41,205 nucleotides of DNA from Cytobacillus firmus NBRC 15306 (GCF_001591465.1 NZ_BCUY01000031.1:1-41205); one strand, 5' to 3'. Positions 33,052-40,636 are shown, numbered from the stretch's first letter. The notes: generated by a model from the sequence alone, not told the origin. A program made the numbers and translations.

Positions 33052-33252
33052 TTAATAAGGATATCCAAATCCTGGTCCACAGCAAGGCCGCGGGTAATAA
33101 TATGGCGGCGGTGGCGGATACCCATAATATGGACGCGGGTAGAATAAGGCAGTGCCCAATAAGCCTCCTGCTAACCCGCCTAAAAAAGGCAGACCAAAGA
33201 ATCCAAAAAACCGCTGATCCTGCGGCTGATAAGGCCCTCTATAAGGGTACAT
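33052..33252 (-). CDS. Small Pro/Tyr/Gly-rich protein, spore- or surface-associated type
   Basis: 66 residues. An N-terminal MYPYRGPYQPQDQRFFG is followed by a short hydrophobic glycine-rich segment (LPFLGGLAGGLLGTALF) and a tail of Pro, Tyr and Gly with two adjacent cysteines (PRPCCGPGFGYPY). Start ATG 33250-33252 has AATGGAGG 9 nt upstream. Similar small YPYPP-type proteins are common in Bacillaceae and some are spore coat or membrane-associated. I cannot name the family. Single-gene unit with its own terminator. Confidence 0.75.
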   Translation of the reverse strand: MYPYRGPYQPQDQRFFGFFGLPFLGGLAGGLLGTALFYPRPYYGYPPPPPYYYPRPCCGPGFGYPY

Positions 33253-33368
33253 TCATACATACCTCCATTTCCTCTGTATATGCCTACATTATTGTATATG
33301 CGCGGAAATGGGTTTGGCTTGGGCAAATTCACTACATTTTGAGGGGGAATGTTGAGGATATATTAAAC

Positions 33369-33401
33369 GAAAAACCTTGAAAGGCATAGCCAATCCAAGG
33401 T
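33369..33401 (-). terminator. Probable terminator of the SUKH immunity gene
   Basis: On the minus strand ACCTTG and CAAGGT enclose GGC-TAT-GCC and are followed by TTTTTCG. It begins about 27 nt past the immunity gene stop. Confidence 0.65.
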
Positions 33402-33427
33402 CAATTATTTTTTTATACCAATTAAGC

Positions 33428-33865
33428 CTAATCCTCAATTAAATCTATAAAATATTCATTATTATTGAGAAACTTTTTAAAAAAATCCTCTAACGATTCA
33501 GCTATTTGAATATCGAAATAATATATTGGATTATTAACTAATTGTAAATCTATTGAAATATAAACACCCTCGTTTACTTCAAAAAAAATAAGTTTATCTT
33601 CATCATCAAAAAGTTCATCTAAATCTGGGTCAAATTCAAAAATACCTTCTCTTAATCTAATATCTGCTACAGCCCCTGGTCCCAATATTCTATTTATTGC
33701 ATTAGCACTTTGACCTTTAATAAAACCATAACCAACATCTAAATATAACTGTTTTAAATCATTTGGAAAACTGATATCCATTCTTTGTTCAGCTTTTAAA
33801 ATATCATCTTCAGGTACCTTATAGGTTTTATTTTCTAGCTCATTAATAAATTCAAAATCAGCCAT
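33428..33865 (-). CDS. SMI1/KNR4 (SUKH) family immunity protein, YobK-like
   Basis: 145 acidic residues. The SUKH core is visible: ILKAEQRMDISFPNDLKQLY, the GYGFIKG turn, a run through IFEFDPDLDEL, FFEVNEGVYISIDLQ, and a closing ESLEDFFKKFL helix. SUKH proteins neutralise nuclease and deaminase toxins of polymorphic systems. The start ATG 33863-33865 has AAGGAGG just upstream, which lies inside the end of the adjacent LXG toxin gene, so the two were translationally coupled. The low-GC composition differs from the housekeeping region, as is usual for immunity genes. It is intact although the toxin is broken. B. subtilis YobK/YobL is the comparable pair from memory. Confidence 0.85.
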   Translation of the reverse strand: MADFEFINELENKTYKVPEDDILKAEQRMDISFPNDLKQLYLDVGYGFIKGQSANAINRILGPGAVADIRLREGIFEFDPDLDELFDDEDKLIFFEVNEGVYISIDLQLVNNPIYYFDIQIAESLEDFFKKFLNNNEYFIDLIED

Positions 33866-33873
33866 ATGCTATT

Positions 33874-35190
33874 TTACCTCCTTGGAAATAGTTTACCTGA
33901 TGGTGCTCCCTTTCCATGTATCCCTGCTTGGTGTTCGTTAGGATATTTTGCTGGATGAATATTCCACCACTCATGAGGGCCACCAAAGTTATTCTCTATG
34001 ATATGATGGGCATCATACGGTTAACCAATACTCCGAGCAACCTCTCCATTCTTATCAAGCACTTCTTCTGTATATCTTGGCCACTTTTGGTTGGTTTTTT
34101 CTTCCCATTCTGCAATCAATTTATCTTTCAAGCTCGATGTAAATTTGCTTCTATGCTTAGCTGTCTCTTTTGGTGTCAATTTTTCATAGTTTTTGTTTCT
34201 CAAGGCTTCTTTTATAAGATGAATCTGCTCTTTATTAACCTTTCGTCCAGTTTTAGCCTCTATATCCCTCAGATAAGCTTTTGCTAAATCCTTATTAAGT
34301 TCATCCGTACCCTTCCCAGCCTTCCTCCCCGGCAAGACCACATGACCCTTTTCCTCTTTCAATATCCTGACAAGCGCATCAAAGTCCGCCTTATTGATGC
34401 TTTTCCGAATGACCTTGGTTCCTTGCTTTCGGACAACAGCCGCGAGCGACAGGTATTCGAGTATTTCAAGAGGGGTTCCGTCGGCCATGGAGTCCAATTC
34501 CCGTACTCCTCCCACGCGGTCTTCTGGAATGGAGTCCACAAACTCGTAGGCTATTCCTTTTTCTCCATAGAATTCCCGGACAATCCGGCCGTCCTCGTAT
34601 AGATGAAACTTTCCGCCCTGATTCTCGCTGCCGATGCCATACTCGTCTATGACATCAACAGTCAGAATCTCCCGGCCGCTCAGGGAGGCGAATTCCTCCG
34701 GGCTGATTTCATTACTGTTTAGTTCTGCTAAAGCCTTCAAGGCCCTTAACTGATAGTGGATGGTATTTCTTTCGTAATTACTCTGCCAGATAGCCCAGAT
34801 GGAATAAGCACCGGGAGGCAAAATCTGACCCAGGGCCGTGACGCCCAGCTCTTTAAAGAATTCCGGAGAACGCACGGAATTTCCTGCTTTATGCCTGATG
34901 CCTTCTAAAAGCTCTCCATAGATTGGGCTGGACTGAAGCTGCTTGACGGAATAGCCGGAAATGCTGAGATTTCCACTCTGAAAGAGGCTGGAAATTTCAT
35001 CGATGTATGTCTGCATCAGATGAAGATCCTGCTCAATTGGATCAAGTGCCAGTGTTTGTTGGCTGTCAAAGGTCATAAGATCATCTACCGTATTTCTCCG
35101 GTGAAGTTCCGCTCTCCTTACATGTGCCGAAAACTCCCCATCCTGCAGGTGAGGGAGACTGACAATATCAGAAACTTTCTGCATCACCAT
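33874..35190 (-). pseudogene. LXG-family HNH nuclease toxin, 5'-truncated and with an in-frame stop before the nuclease domain
   Basis: The open part (35190 to the stop at 34021) gives 389 residues. It opens late in the LXG delivery domain (VSDIVSLPHLQDGEFSAHV, then LMQTYIDEISSLFQSGNLS), followed by the linker (ELGVTALGQILPPGAYSIW) and the pre-nuclease region (YTEEVLDKNGEVARSIG). The first 100 or more residues of the LXG domain are missing. The TAA at 34021-34023 interrupts a frame that runs on for 48 codons: PYDAHHIIENNFGGPHEWW then NIHPAKYPNEHQAGIHG, ending at TAA 33874-33876, next to the SUKH start. That is the HNH-type catalytic end. CAA to TAA is the simplest change. The product would be inactive. 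Confidence 0.85.
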
Positions 35191-35545
35191 GTCTTTAGGA
35201 TATTACTACAGTTTATTGGCGAAGAAACAAAGTGATCTGCAGAGACTGCTGGCCTGTGAGGGGGAGCTCCAAGGAAAACAGCAGGAGTTTAACCATTATC
35301 GGCATACCGTCACAAAGCCGGATCTTTCCCCTTTTACCTGGCAGGGAAAGCTGGCAGATGAATTTGAGGATATCCGGTTTGAACAAATGCTTACGAGTTA
35401 CACGGACATTGAGTCAAATCAGTTTCAAGATGTGTTTTCAGCCATAAGCCGGAAGTTGCAGCAGATCCAGCAGGAAATCGATTCTATCAAACAAACAATC
35501 GCTTCCCTGGAAGCACAGCTTGCAGCAGAGAGATCGAAGAAATAA
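35189..35545 (+). CDS. YwqH-like DUF5082 protein, LXG accessory
   Basis: 118 residues, almost all helical, with MSLGYYYSLLAKKQSDLQRL, then CEGELQGKQQEF, FTWQGKLADEFEDIR (a W-x-G turn) and a final coiled coil (KLQQIQQEIDSIKQTIASLE). This is the DUF5082/YwqH type that normally precedes ywqI and an LXG toxin and helps its export. ATG 35189-35191 matches the family start, but the sequence upstream (CTTTCTGCATCACC) has no ribosome binding site and is the antisense of the LXG remnant, so normal expression signals are missing. It probably depends on another signal or is silent. Confidence 0.8.
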   Translation: MSLGYYYSLLAKKQSDLQRLLACEGELQGKQQEFNHYRHTVTKPDLSPFTWQGKLADEFEDIRFEQMLTSYTDIESNQFQDVFSAISRKLQQIQQEIDSIKQTIASLEAQLAAERSKK

Positions 35546-35561
35546 TGAGGAGGTACTGAGA

Positions 35562-35846
35562 ATGGATACTGAGATTAAGCTAAGGATAAACGATATAGAA
35601 CTGGCACTTTCTAAACTTCAATCCTCCGCTAACGGGCTCCAGCCAACCCTTCCATCCACTATTGGGGAGAATAATGTCCTTGATTTCATCAATAAGCTGA
35701 ACGCTTTAAATAGGCAGCTTCAACAGGTGACAGAAGCCTATAAATCTATATTGCTCAAAAATGAAGAAACAACACGGCAATCCGTACAATTCTTAGATGA
35801 ATCGGATCGGCTGCTTTCCAGGGGTATACATGCGGTTAAAAAATAA
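35562..35846 (+). CDS. YwqI-like DUF5344 protein, LXG accessory
   Basis: 94 residues, helical: MDTEIKLRINDIELALSKLQ, then GENNVLDFINKLNALNRQLQ, then a helix ending LDESDRLLSRGIHAVKK. It matches the YwqI/DUF5344 type that pairs with DUF5082 proteins in front of LXG toxins. I start at ATG 35562-35564 because TGAGGAGGTACTGAGA precedes it; a longer upstream reading overlaps ywqH and has no site. A strong terminator follows at once, so no LXG gene is downstream, where it normally would be. Confidence 0.82.
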   Translation: MDTEIKLRINDIELALSKLQSSANGLQPTLPSTIGENNVLDFINKLNALNRQLQQVTEAYKSILLKNEETTRQSVQFLDESDRLLSRGIHAVKK

Positions 35847-35861
35847 TCCCCTTAGCAAAGT

Positions 35862-35910
35862 AAAGAGGCTTCCGATAAGTTTTGGCCAGCTTATGGGAAG
35901 CCTCTTTTTA
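35862..35910 (+). terminator. Terminator after the ywqI-like gene
   Basis: AAAGAGGCTTCC and GGAAGCCTCTTT form a 12-bp stem, with a further partial GATAAG/CTTATG pairing inside, followed by TTTTATC. It lies about 15 nt past the stop codon. Confidence 0.92.
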
Positions 35911-36080
35911 TCCCCTCAATGCTGGCAGAATACCAGAATTCCGTAGTCACTTCCCCTCTTCCGAATCTTCATTAATAAACCCCTTATAGAAAAATGAAAA
36001 TAAATAATAATTTATAGAGCTGATGTATTTTGTTATTCTAGTAGATATGCATATTGGGCAGTTTAGGAGTGGATTTAACC

Positions 36081-37265
36081 GTGAACAAAAAAGACATTGC
36101 ACAGATTCGGAAACAATTTAAATTAAATAATGACTTACTAAAGATAACAGATATTTTTAACGTCTATATTATGAAGGAATCAAGCGAGATTTATCATTAT
36201 GAGAGCCAGCCTTTTGAAATGCTGGATCAGGATCAGCAGGAGCTGTTTATGGACAACTTCAAAAAGATGCTTGGCGGCCAATTGGATGAAAAGCTCTTTG
36301 AGTTAAAGTTTCAGAGAGATGCGGAAAACAGCAGTCAGCTCATCCTTCATCAAGGATTGTTGACTAATGATGCTGAAGGCTGGACGGAACAAATGCTTCA
36401 GATTGTCGGCAAAATGCTGGGAATCCGGCAATATGAAAAGGATATTGTCGTGACTTTCATTCGCGGGGAGTACCATAAGCCCATGAAACGCCGCAATCCA
36501 GAGGCCGAGGAAAGTGAACGGGATGCCGTTTATTCTCATCCCTTTATTCTCTGCAGCATCAATAACACGCAGGAACCGAAGAAAGAACTGCTTTTTGACT
36601 ATGTCGAACGGGAATTTAAATATCATTTTACCGTTGATCCAATTATCAACCTCAAGTCTCCCATTTCAGGGTTTCTATTTCCTTGCTTCACCGATCACGC
36701 GGCTGATGTCAATCATGTCCTGTATTCTGCAGGCAAGGTCCATGAGCCCGACCACCAGTTCATTGAGGACGTGTTAAACGGGGAAGAAACAATGACGGCG
36801 CAGGATGATAAAATCGTTTTTGAAGAAATTATTAAAGACGTAACAGGAGATCAGCTTAGCACCTCAACACTTTCCAACGTATATGAAGAGATAAACCGGA
36901 TGATCGTGGAAAACGAAGAGGATGAACCGCCGAAGCTGGATTCCAAAGACGTAGAACATGTTTTAAAGGTGAGCGGCATCGAAGACATTGATTCTGAAAA
37001 GGTCCAATCTGCTTATCAAAAAATCATTGATGATGACAAATATGAAATAAAGGCAAGCAGCGTCCTGCCTAAATACAATTCAAAATCAATCAAAATCAGC
37101 ACAAAAGCAGCCAACATATCCATTTGTCCGCAGGATCTTAGATATGTAAGACAAATTAATTTTGACGGCAAGCGTTACCTGATGATCGAGGTGGAAGAGG
37201 ATACCGTGATTGAAGGCTTTACGATGATTCCGGAAGCTTTTGGCGGGGGTCAGGATAAAGAATAA
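36081..37265 (+). CDS. DUF4317 family protein
   Basis: About 394 residues, cytoplasmic and acidic. The N-terminus MNKKDIAQIRKQFKLNNDLL and the segments MKESSEIYHYESQPFEMLD, VTFIRGEYHKP and IKISTKAANISICPQDLRY are typical of the DUF4317 family in Firmicutes. I place the start at GTG 36081-36083, downstream of TTTAGGAGTGG; the frame opens at TTG 36054 without a ribosome binding site. Function of the family is unknown to me. It stands alone with a terminator and looks intact, unlike its neighbours. Confidence 0.78.
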   Translation: MNKKDIAQIRKQFKLNNDLLKITDIFNVYIMKESSEIYHYESQPFEMLDQDQQELFMDNFKKMLGGQLDEKLFELKFQRDAENSSQLILHQGLLTNDAEGWTEQMLQIVGKMLGIRQYEKDIVVTFIRGEYHKPMKRRNPEAEESERDAVYSHPFILCSINNTQEPKKELLFDYVEREFKYHFTVDPIINLKSPISGFLFPCFTDHAADVNHVLYSAGKVHEPDHQFIEDVLNGEETMTAQDDKIVFEEIIKDVTGDQLSTSTLSNVYEEINRMIVENEEDEPPKLDSKDVEHVLKVSGIEDIDSEKVQSAYQKIIDDDKYEIKASSVLPKYNSKSIKISTKAANISICPQDLRYVRQINFDGKRYLMIEVEEDTVIEGFTMIPEAFGGGQDKE

Positions 37266-37317
37266 AGTAACCGCGCTACCTCTCGAAAGAAGTAGAATTT
37301 CTACTTCCCATACTATT

Positions 37318-37351
37318 TAAAAAGGGATTCCCAGATAGGAATTCCTTTTTT
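37318..37351 (+). terminator. Terminator of the DUF4317 gene
   Basis: AAAAAGGGATTCC and GGAATTCCTTTTTT pair around a 6-nt loop with a two-base internal bulge and a T tail. Confidence 0.8.
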
Positions 37352-37373
37352 GGCGTATAAGCCGTTTAGGGAT

Positions 37374-37400
37374 CATAGGGACAAGGTGCCTGTCCCTATG
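37374..37400. repeat. 10-bp inverted repeat of the GGGACA/TGTCCC type
   Basis: CATAGGGACA and TGTCCCTATG are perfect arms around AGGTGCC. Hairpins of the form GGGACA-AGGTGCC-TGTCCC occur often between genes in Bacillaceae, as I recall. It lies between two converging genes and could also stop transcription. Confidence 0.6.
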
Positions 37401-37419
37401 TCTCTTGTTTTCAAATTCG

Positions 37420-37733
37420 CTATTTCTCCCAAAGCTCGACCAGTCGGCCATCAGGATCTTCAATCCAAATAAACTTCCCAAACTCACTAACCTCTTTTTC
37501 CTTAACAAGAGGTACACCAATTTGTTCAAGATGCGTGATCATCTCATCTAAATTATGCACTTGAAAATTTAACATCACTTGTTGTTCTGTTGGAAAATAA
37601 CTGTCATTCTCTGCAAAGAAAGAAAAGATCGTCTCATTTCCTAATTGGGGAGTAATCACAGTTCCAGTCCAATTATCTATTTCAATCTTCAGCACTTTAC
37701 TGTACCATCTTTTCTACCGAAGCCTTTTATCAT
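37420..37733 (-). pseudogene. VOC (glyoxalase/bleomycin-resistance-like) gene with internal deletion
   Basis: An ATG at 37731-37733 with AGGAG 9 nt upstream starts MIKGFGR, a normal VOC opening, but this frame stops after 14 codons. In another frame the family sequence resumes with KRWYSKV at about 37712 and continues LKIEIDNWTGTVITPQLG, HNLDEMITHLEQIGVPLV and IWIEDPDGRLVELWEK to the stop at 37420. About 10-15 residues between MIKGFGR and KRWYSK are missing and the frame has shifted. The last motif holds the C-terminal metal-ligand Glu in LVELW. Only the C-terminal 91 residues can be read from an internal GTG, which is unlikely to be functional. Confidence 0.78.
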
Positions 37734-37845
37734 CGTAACCAGCTCCTGTCTTTCCTTTAATTATTAGTTTTACAACTTCATTAGATATTCGAGATGTAAC
37801 GTTAAGTTCCCTCTTCATCTTGATGAGAGCAAGTATGGCGAGCTA

Positions 37846-37929
37846 ACAAAAAACGTCTATCTGCAGGTAACAAAAGAAATGAAAAAAGAGGCTTCCCACA
37901 AGTTTGAAAAACTCATGAGAAACCTCTAA
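37846..37929 (+). pseudogene. Tail of a phage-type tyrosine integrase
   Basis: In one frame the plus strand reads TKNVYLQVTKEMKKEASHKF then EKLMRNL and a stop (TAA 37927-37929). This closely resembles the C-terminal end of Bacillus phage and ICE integrases as I know them (Y-x-x-VTKxMKKEASxKFxxLM). The catalytic domain upstream is missing. It is about 570 nt from a tRNA 3' end, as expected for an integration scar. Confidence 0.62.
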
Positions 37930-38169
37930 TTTTAGGAGAGAAATTTTAGCATTCCTCTTCCCTTTTACATATCAAGGGGTTTGGGCGATGATTACATCAT
38001 GCCGCCCATCTATTAACCATATAAACATGAACAAACGGACTTTAAAAACCCCATTAAATCAACGTACCTTCGTTTACACTAAACATAAATAAGACCAATA
38101 TTAAACATAAACATGAACAAAACATGAACAGTTATCTTTATCGTATTCTTTTTGTGACTATCTGGAATC

Positions 38170-38292
38170 TTAGTCATTTTTATTTCCATCTTTAATCTTT
38201 TGTCCAGCAACTTTACTTTTAGTTAAAGGCAGGGGAAATAAACATAATTTTAAATAAAAAGTTTTTCTAACGGCTGAACCAATTGCAGCCAT
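38170..38292 (-). CDS. Possible small protein (40 residues)
   Basis: ATG 38290-38292 follows CGAGGAGGAAGTTGAT, an excellent ribosome binding site at ideal spacing. The frame runs 40 codons to TAA 38170-38172: MAAIGSAVRKTFYLKLCLFP then LPLTKSKVAGQKIKDGNKND. Slightly hydrophobic middle, basic tail. I do not recognise it. The strong ribosome binding site is the only real support; it lies in a region of mobile-element remnants. Confidence 0.42.
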   Translation of the reverse strand: MAAIGSAVRKTFYLKLCLFPLPLTKSKVAGQKIKDGNKND

Positions 38293-38502
38293 ATCAACTT
38301 CCTCCTCGAAAAGATCTAATTGGAATTATTAAAAAACATTTTCATAAAGGTTACCAGCAACGTGATTGTAAAAAAATCCGGATGCTTCCCCTCCCAATTA
38401 AAGGTATTTTGCCCTCGAAAATTCTTTCAAGCAACGTTGAAGCTTAGAAAAAGACTTAATAAACCAATGCACCCATGCCCTCCAATGATTAACATGAAAG
38501 TT

Positions 38503-38533
38503 GAGGTCGCGGGTTCGAGCCCCGCATGCTCCA
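38503..38533 (+). tRNA. 3' end of a tRNA (T arm and acceptor strand only), remnant
   Basis: GAGGTCGCGGGTTCGAGC then CCCGCATGCTCCA. GCGGG/CCCGC is a perfect T stem with the invariant TTCGA loop start, followed by an acceptor-strand-like ATGCTCC and A. The 5' two thirds of a tRNA are not present upstream. A terminator follows. This is what remains when an element recombines at, or a deletion ends in, a tRNA 3' end. The amino acid cannot be assigned with confidence. Confidence 0.7.
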
Positions 38534-38539
38534 TACTTT

Positions 38540-38578
38540 AAAACGCTTGACCAATAAGGGGTTAGGCGTTTTTTGTTT
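38540..38578 (+). terminator. Terminator behind the tRNA remnant
   Basis: AACGCTTGACC and GGTTAGGCGTT form an 11-bp stem (two G-U pairs) with a 7-nt loop, followed by TTTTGTTTTC. It is probably the original terminator of the tRNA transcript. Confidence 0.88.
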
Positions 38579-38683
38579 TCTATAATTATTATAGATTAGC
38601 TTGTTTTGTTGTCCAATTGATATTTACTAACCTTGGCAAATCATACTGTGAAAATTTCATCTAAAAAGTTGTCATTTTATTAG

Positions 38684-38905
38684 CTTGGAAACCCTACGAG
38701 TGACCTGGTAAATCCGGGTAATACAAACATCCTCCAATTCCTCCTCCGCCATTCGTTTCTTTATCAAACGGCAAAGAAAGTGCCGCTCACGACGCTCACT
38801 CAGCTGGCCGGCCATGATGATCCGAAGACGACGATGATCTATACCACACCGAACCTGCAGGAAGTTGGGGCGAAACTTGATGATTTGTACCTGGAGGATG
38901 AGTGA
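38684..38905 (+). pseudogene. C-terminal remnant of a second tyrosine recombinase
   Basis: The plus strand reads LLRHSFLYQTAKKVPLTTLT, then QLAGHDDPKTTMIYTTPNLQ, then a DDLYLEDE tail and TGA at 38903-38905. LRHSF is the catalytic Arg-x-x-His box, GHDDPKTT carries the second His, and Tyr in MIYT is the nucleophile position. A stop at 38681-38683 lies upstream in frame, and the family sequence fades before LRHSF, so the N-terminal two thirds are missing. It differs from the tail at 37846-37929, so there were at least two elements. Confidence 0.8.
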
Positions 38906-38942
38906 GCGTACCAATAGGCTTAGTGACAAGGTTCACCATTCC

Positions 38943-38992
38943 ATATAAAAAGCCGGATGTCTCCTACGATGAGGAAATCTCCGGCTGTTTTT
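38943..38992. terminator. Bidirectional terminator
   Basis: AAAAAGCCGGA and TCCGGCTGTTTTTT form the base of a hairpin with an inner CTCCT/AGGAAAT pairing. T runs lie on both strands. It stops the recombinase remnant from the left and the gene at 39001 from the right. Confidence 0.85.
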
Positions 38993-39000
38993 TATTCATC

Positions 39001-39378
39001 TCAAAATTGAGCTGGGACTTTAACAAGACGATAGTTACCGGTCCACATTTCTGTACTTACGATTAATGTTTCATCGTCTTTTTCAAAAAATAGACTATTA
39101 CCATCTATCTCTTTAAAAACCCAACCTTTGCTGCTGATTAACTGTTTAATCTGCTCATTGACGTCTTCATTCTTCATGATGTACCAGGTTGCCTCATCGT
39201 CTTTTGAAATCTGTACTAATGGTTGATCGGATTCATTCAATTTCTGCACAGCTTCTTTCGGGGTGGATTCTACATCTGCCGGAAGGGCTGGATAACGCAC
39301 CTGATTAAAATAAATAAAAATTGCTATTGCGGCAATGCCAATCAAAACCACACTCATGATAAGCCATTTTCTATTCAT
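39001..39378 (-). CDS. Membrane-anchored small protein of unknown function
   Basis: 125 residues. One N-terminal membrane helix (MNRKWLIMSVVLIGIAAIAI, then FIYF) is followed by a mixed alpha/beta domain outside the cell with the segments TPKEAVQKLNESDQPLVQI, EATWYIMKNEDVNEQIKQL and FFEKDDETLIVSTEMWTG. Start ATG 39376-39378 follows GAAAGGAGCGATAAC. No family recognised; the fold might be a small DUF-type sensor or lipoprotein-like domain. Its only close neighbour, the amidase gene upstream, has its own terminator, so co-function is not indicated. Confidence 0.75.
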   Translation of the reverse strand: MNRKWLIMSVVLIGIAAIAIFIYFNQVRYPALPADVESTPKEAVQKLNESDQPLVQISKDDEATWYIMKNEDVNEQIKQLISSKGWVFKEIDGNSLFFEKDDETLIVSTEMWTGNYRLVKVPAQF

Positions 39379-39409
39379 GTTATCGCTCCTTTCTTCATAA
39401 ATTTATCCT

Positions 39410-39450
39410 TTTTGTACCAAAAGCGCAAACTAATTTCAGTTTGCGCTTTC
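39410..39450 (-). terminator. Terminator of the amidase-domain gene
   Basis: AAAGCGCAAACT and AGTTTGCGCTTT form a perfect 12-bp stem with a 6-nt loop, then TTGGTAC on the minus strand. It begins 15 nt past the stop codon. Confidence 0.88.
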
Positions 39451-39464
39451 AAATCGTTCAACTA

Positions 39465-40538
39465 TTAATTTGATGCCTTGTCCATTTCATAACCATATAC
39501 TTTATAGCCACTATTATACCAAGTTGCTAAAGTTGTTGTCTCTTTTTTATCAGTTGTATGTTGTGTTAAATATTTATTGCTGCTGTATGAACCCGTATTC
39601 TCCGTAATGAGGGCCGTATGGTCTATACTGCCATCGCCTGTGAAATCAGCGTTTACAGCATCACCGGTTTGCAACGCTGAAACCGAACTCGCTACGCCTG
39701 CCCGTGCCTTCCAGTGGGTGTAGAAGTTATGAGCGCCACCCCAGGTGTAAGAAGGTACTACACCATAACTCCAAGACGCTGACGAAGTATAAGACGACCC
39801 GTACCTCATTTTCATGCCACCAGCATATAAGGCTTGTGAAACGAAGTTTGCGCAATCATTCCACTTACTCCAACAACTCTTATCATAAATACTGCAACCT
39901 TTTTTATAGGCATAATAATCGTAGAGAGGATTTCTTCCATCCCACCATTTATAGGCGTAATCCCTTGCCTTGATATTATCATATCCATTTGAATAAACAG
40001 TCATAGGCGATATAATATCTCCAGAAACTTCCGCATTTTCTGCAGTAGATGGATCGTTTGGTGAAGCCGGCAATAAACTGCTTAACTCGGCGGTCTCCTG
40101 TTCCGATAATGAAGCATTGTTCTCTAATTTATTCTTGAATCCTTTGAGCTTATTATTCTGAGCATGATTTTCATAATAATCGATAAACTTAACGAACGAA
40201 ATTATTTTTTTCATATCTTCTTCGCTAAACTCATCAAACGCCACGCCCAATGACATAACGAATTTCTGATAGTCTGGATCATCGAGATCAGTAACGATCG
40301 AAAGCCCATTTGCTTTTATATAGTCCTCGACAAGTTTAATGGCTTCTTTATGTTCCCCCTTGGCCATTTTTCTTTCTTGTGCCGGATTATCTGAGATGGT
40401 TTTGTAGAACATAATATCCTTTGCCGAAAAGACATTCTCCTTCTTTTCCTGGACCGAATTTTCTGCGGCCAAAGGCGCGGTGACAGAGGTTGTCAGCGCT
40501 ACTGCTAAAACCAATGCCGAAATCAATTTTTTCTTCAT
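39465..40538 (-). CDS. Secreted Amidase_6-type cell-wall hydrolase-like protein
   Basis: 357 residues. Signal peptide (MKKKLISALVLAVALTTSVT, cleaved near AAE). A helical region of about 140 residues comes before the C-terminal Amidase_6-like domain, which opens YDNIKARDYAYKWWDGRNPL. The catalytic Cys is in WNDCANFVSQALYAGGM (near 228) and the His in GSIDHTALITE (near 306). The domain resembles NlpC/P60-type papain-like amidases. Two extra cysteines in KKGCSIYDKSCW may form a disulfide. Start ATG 40536-40538 follows AAAGAGGAGGAATGCACGT. Divergent from the right-edge gene, sharing an operator-like repeat. Substrate probably peptidoglycan or an extracellular peptide. Confidence 0.86.
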   Translation of the reverse strand: MKKKLISALVLAVALTTSVTAPLAAENSVQEKKENVFSAKDIMFYKTISDNPAQERKMAKGEHKEAIKLVEDYIKANGLSIVTDLDDPDYQKFVMSLGVAFDEFSEEDMKKIISFVKFIDYYENHAQNNKLKGFKNKLENNASLSEQETAELSSLLPASPNDPSTAENAEVSGDIISPMTVYSNGYDNIKARDYAYKWWDGRNPLYDYYAYKKGCSIYDKSCWSKWNDCANFVSQALYAGGMKMRYGSSYTSSASWSYGVVPSYTWGGAHNFYTHWKARAGVASSVSALQTGDAVNADFTGDGSIDHTALITENTGSYSSNKYLTQHTTDKKETTTLATWYNSGYKVYGYEMDKASN

Positions 40539-40589
40539 ACGTGCATTCCTCCTCTTTTTTGTAATTTCTTACAATTTTCAATATACCAT

Positions 40590-40636
40590 AAAATTGGAAT
40601 TTTCATGGTTTTATTTTCCAAAAAAATTCCAATTTT
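40590..40636. promoter_or_regulatory. Operator-like perfect inverted repeat in a divergent promoter region
   Basis: AAAATTGGAATTTT (40590-40603) and AAAATTCCAATTTT (40623-40636) are exact inverse copies, 19 nt apart. A plus-strand -10 TATAAT (40643-40648) lies 6 nt beyond the right arm, and a minus-strand TATATT (40580-40585) lies 4 nt beyond the left arm. The repeat thus covers the -35 regions of both divergent genes, a good position for one regulator to control both. I find no match to a known operator. Confidence 0.68.

Noticed and set aside
38440-38535. Complete tRNA gene
   Set aside because: Only the T arm and the 3' acceptor strand are present. No D arm, anticodon arm or 5' acceptor strand can be found upstream.
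38672-38929. Minus-strand open frame of 85 codons
   Set aside because: It is the antisense of a clear tyrosine recombinase C-terminus on the plus strand (LRHSF and GHDDPKTT motifs), and its own product has no family features.
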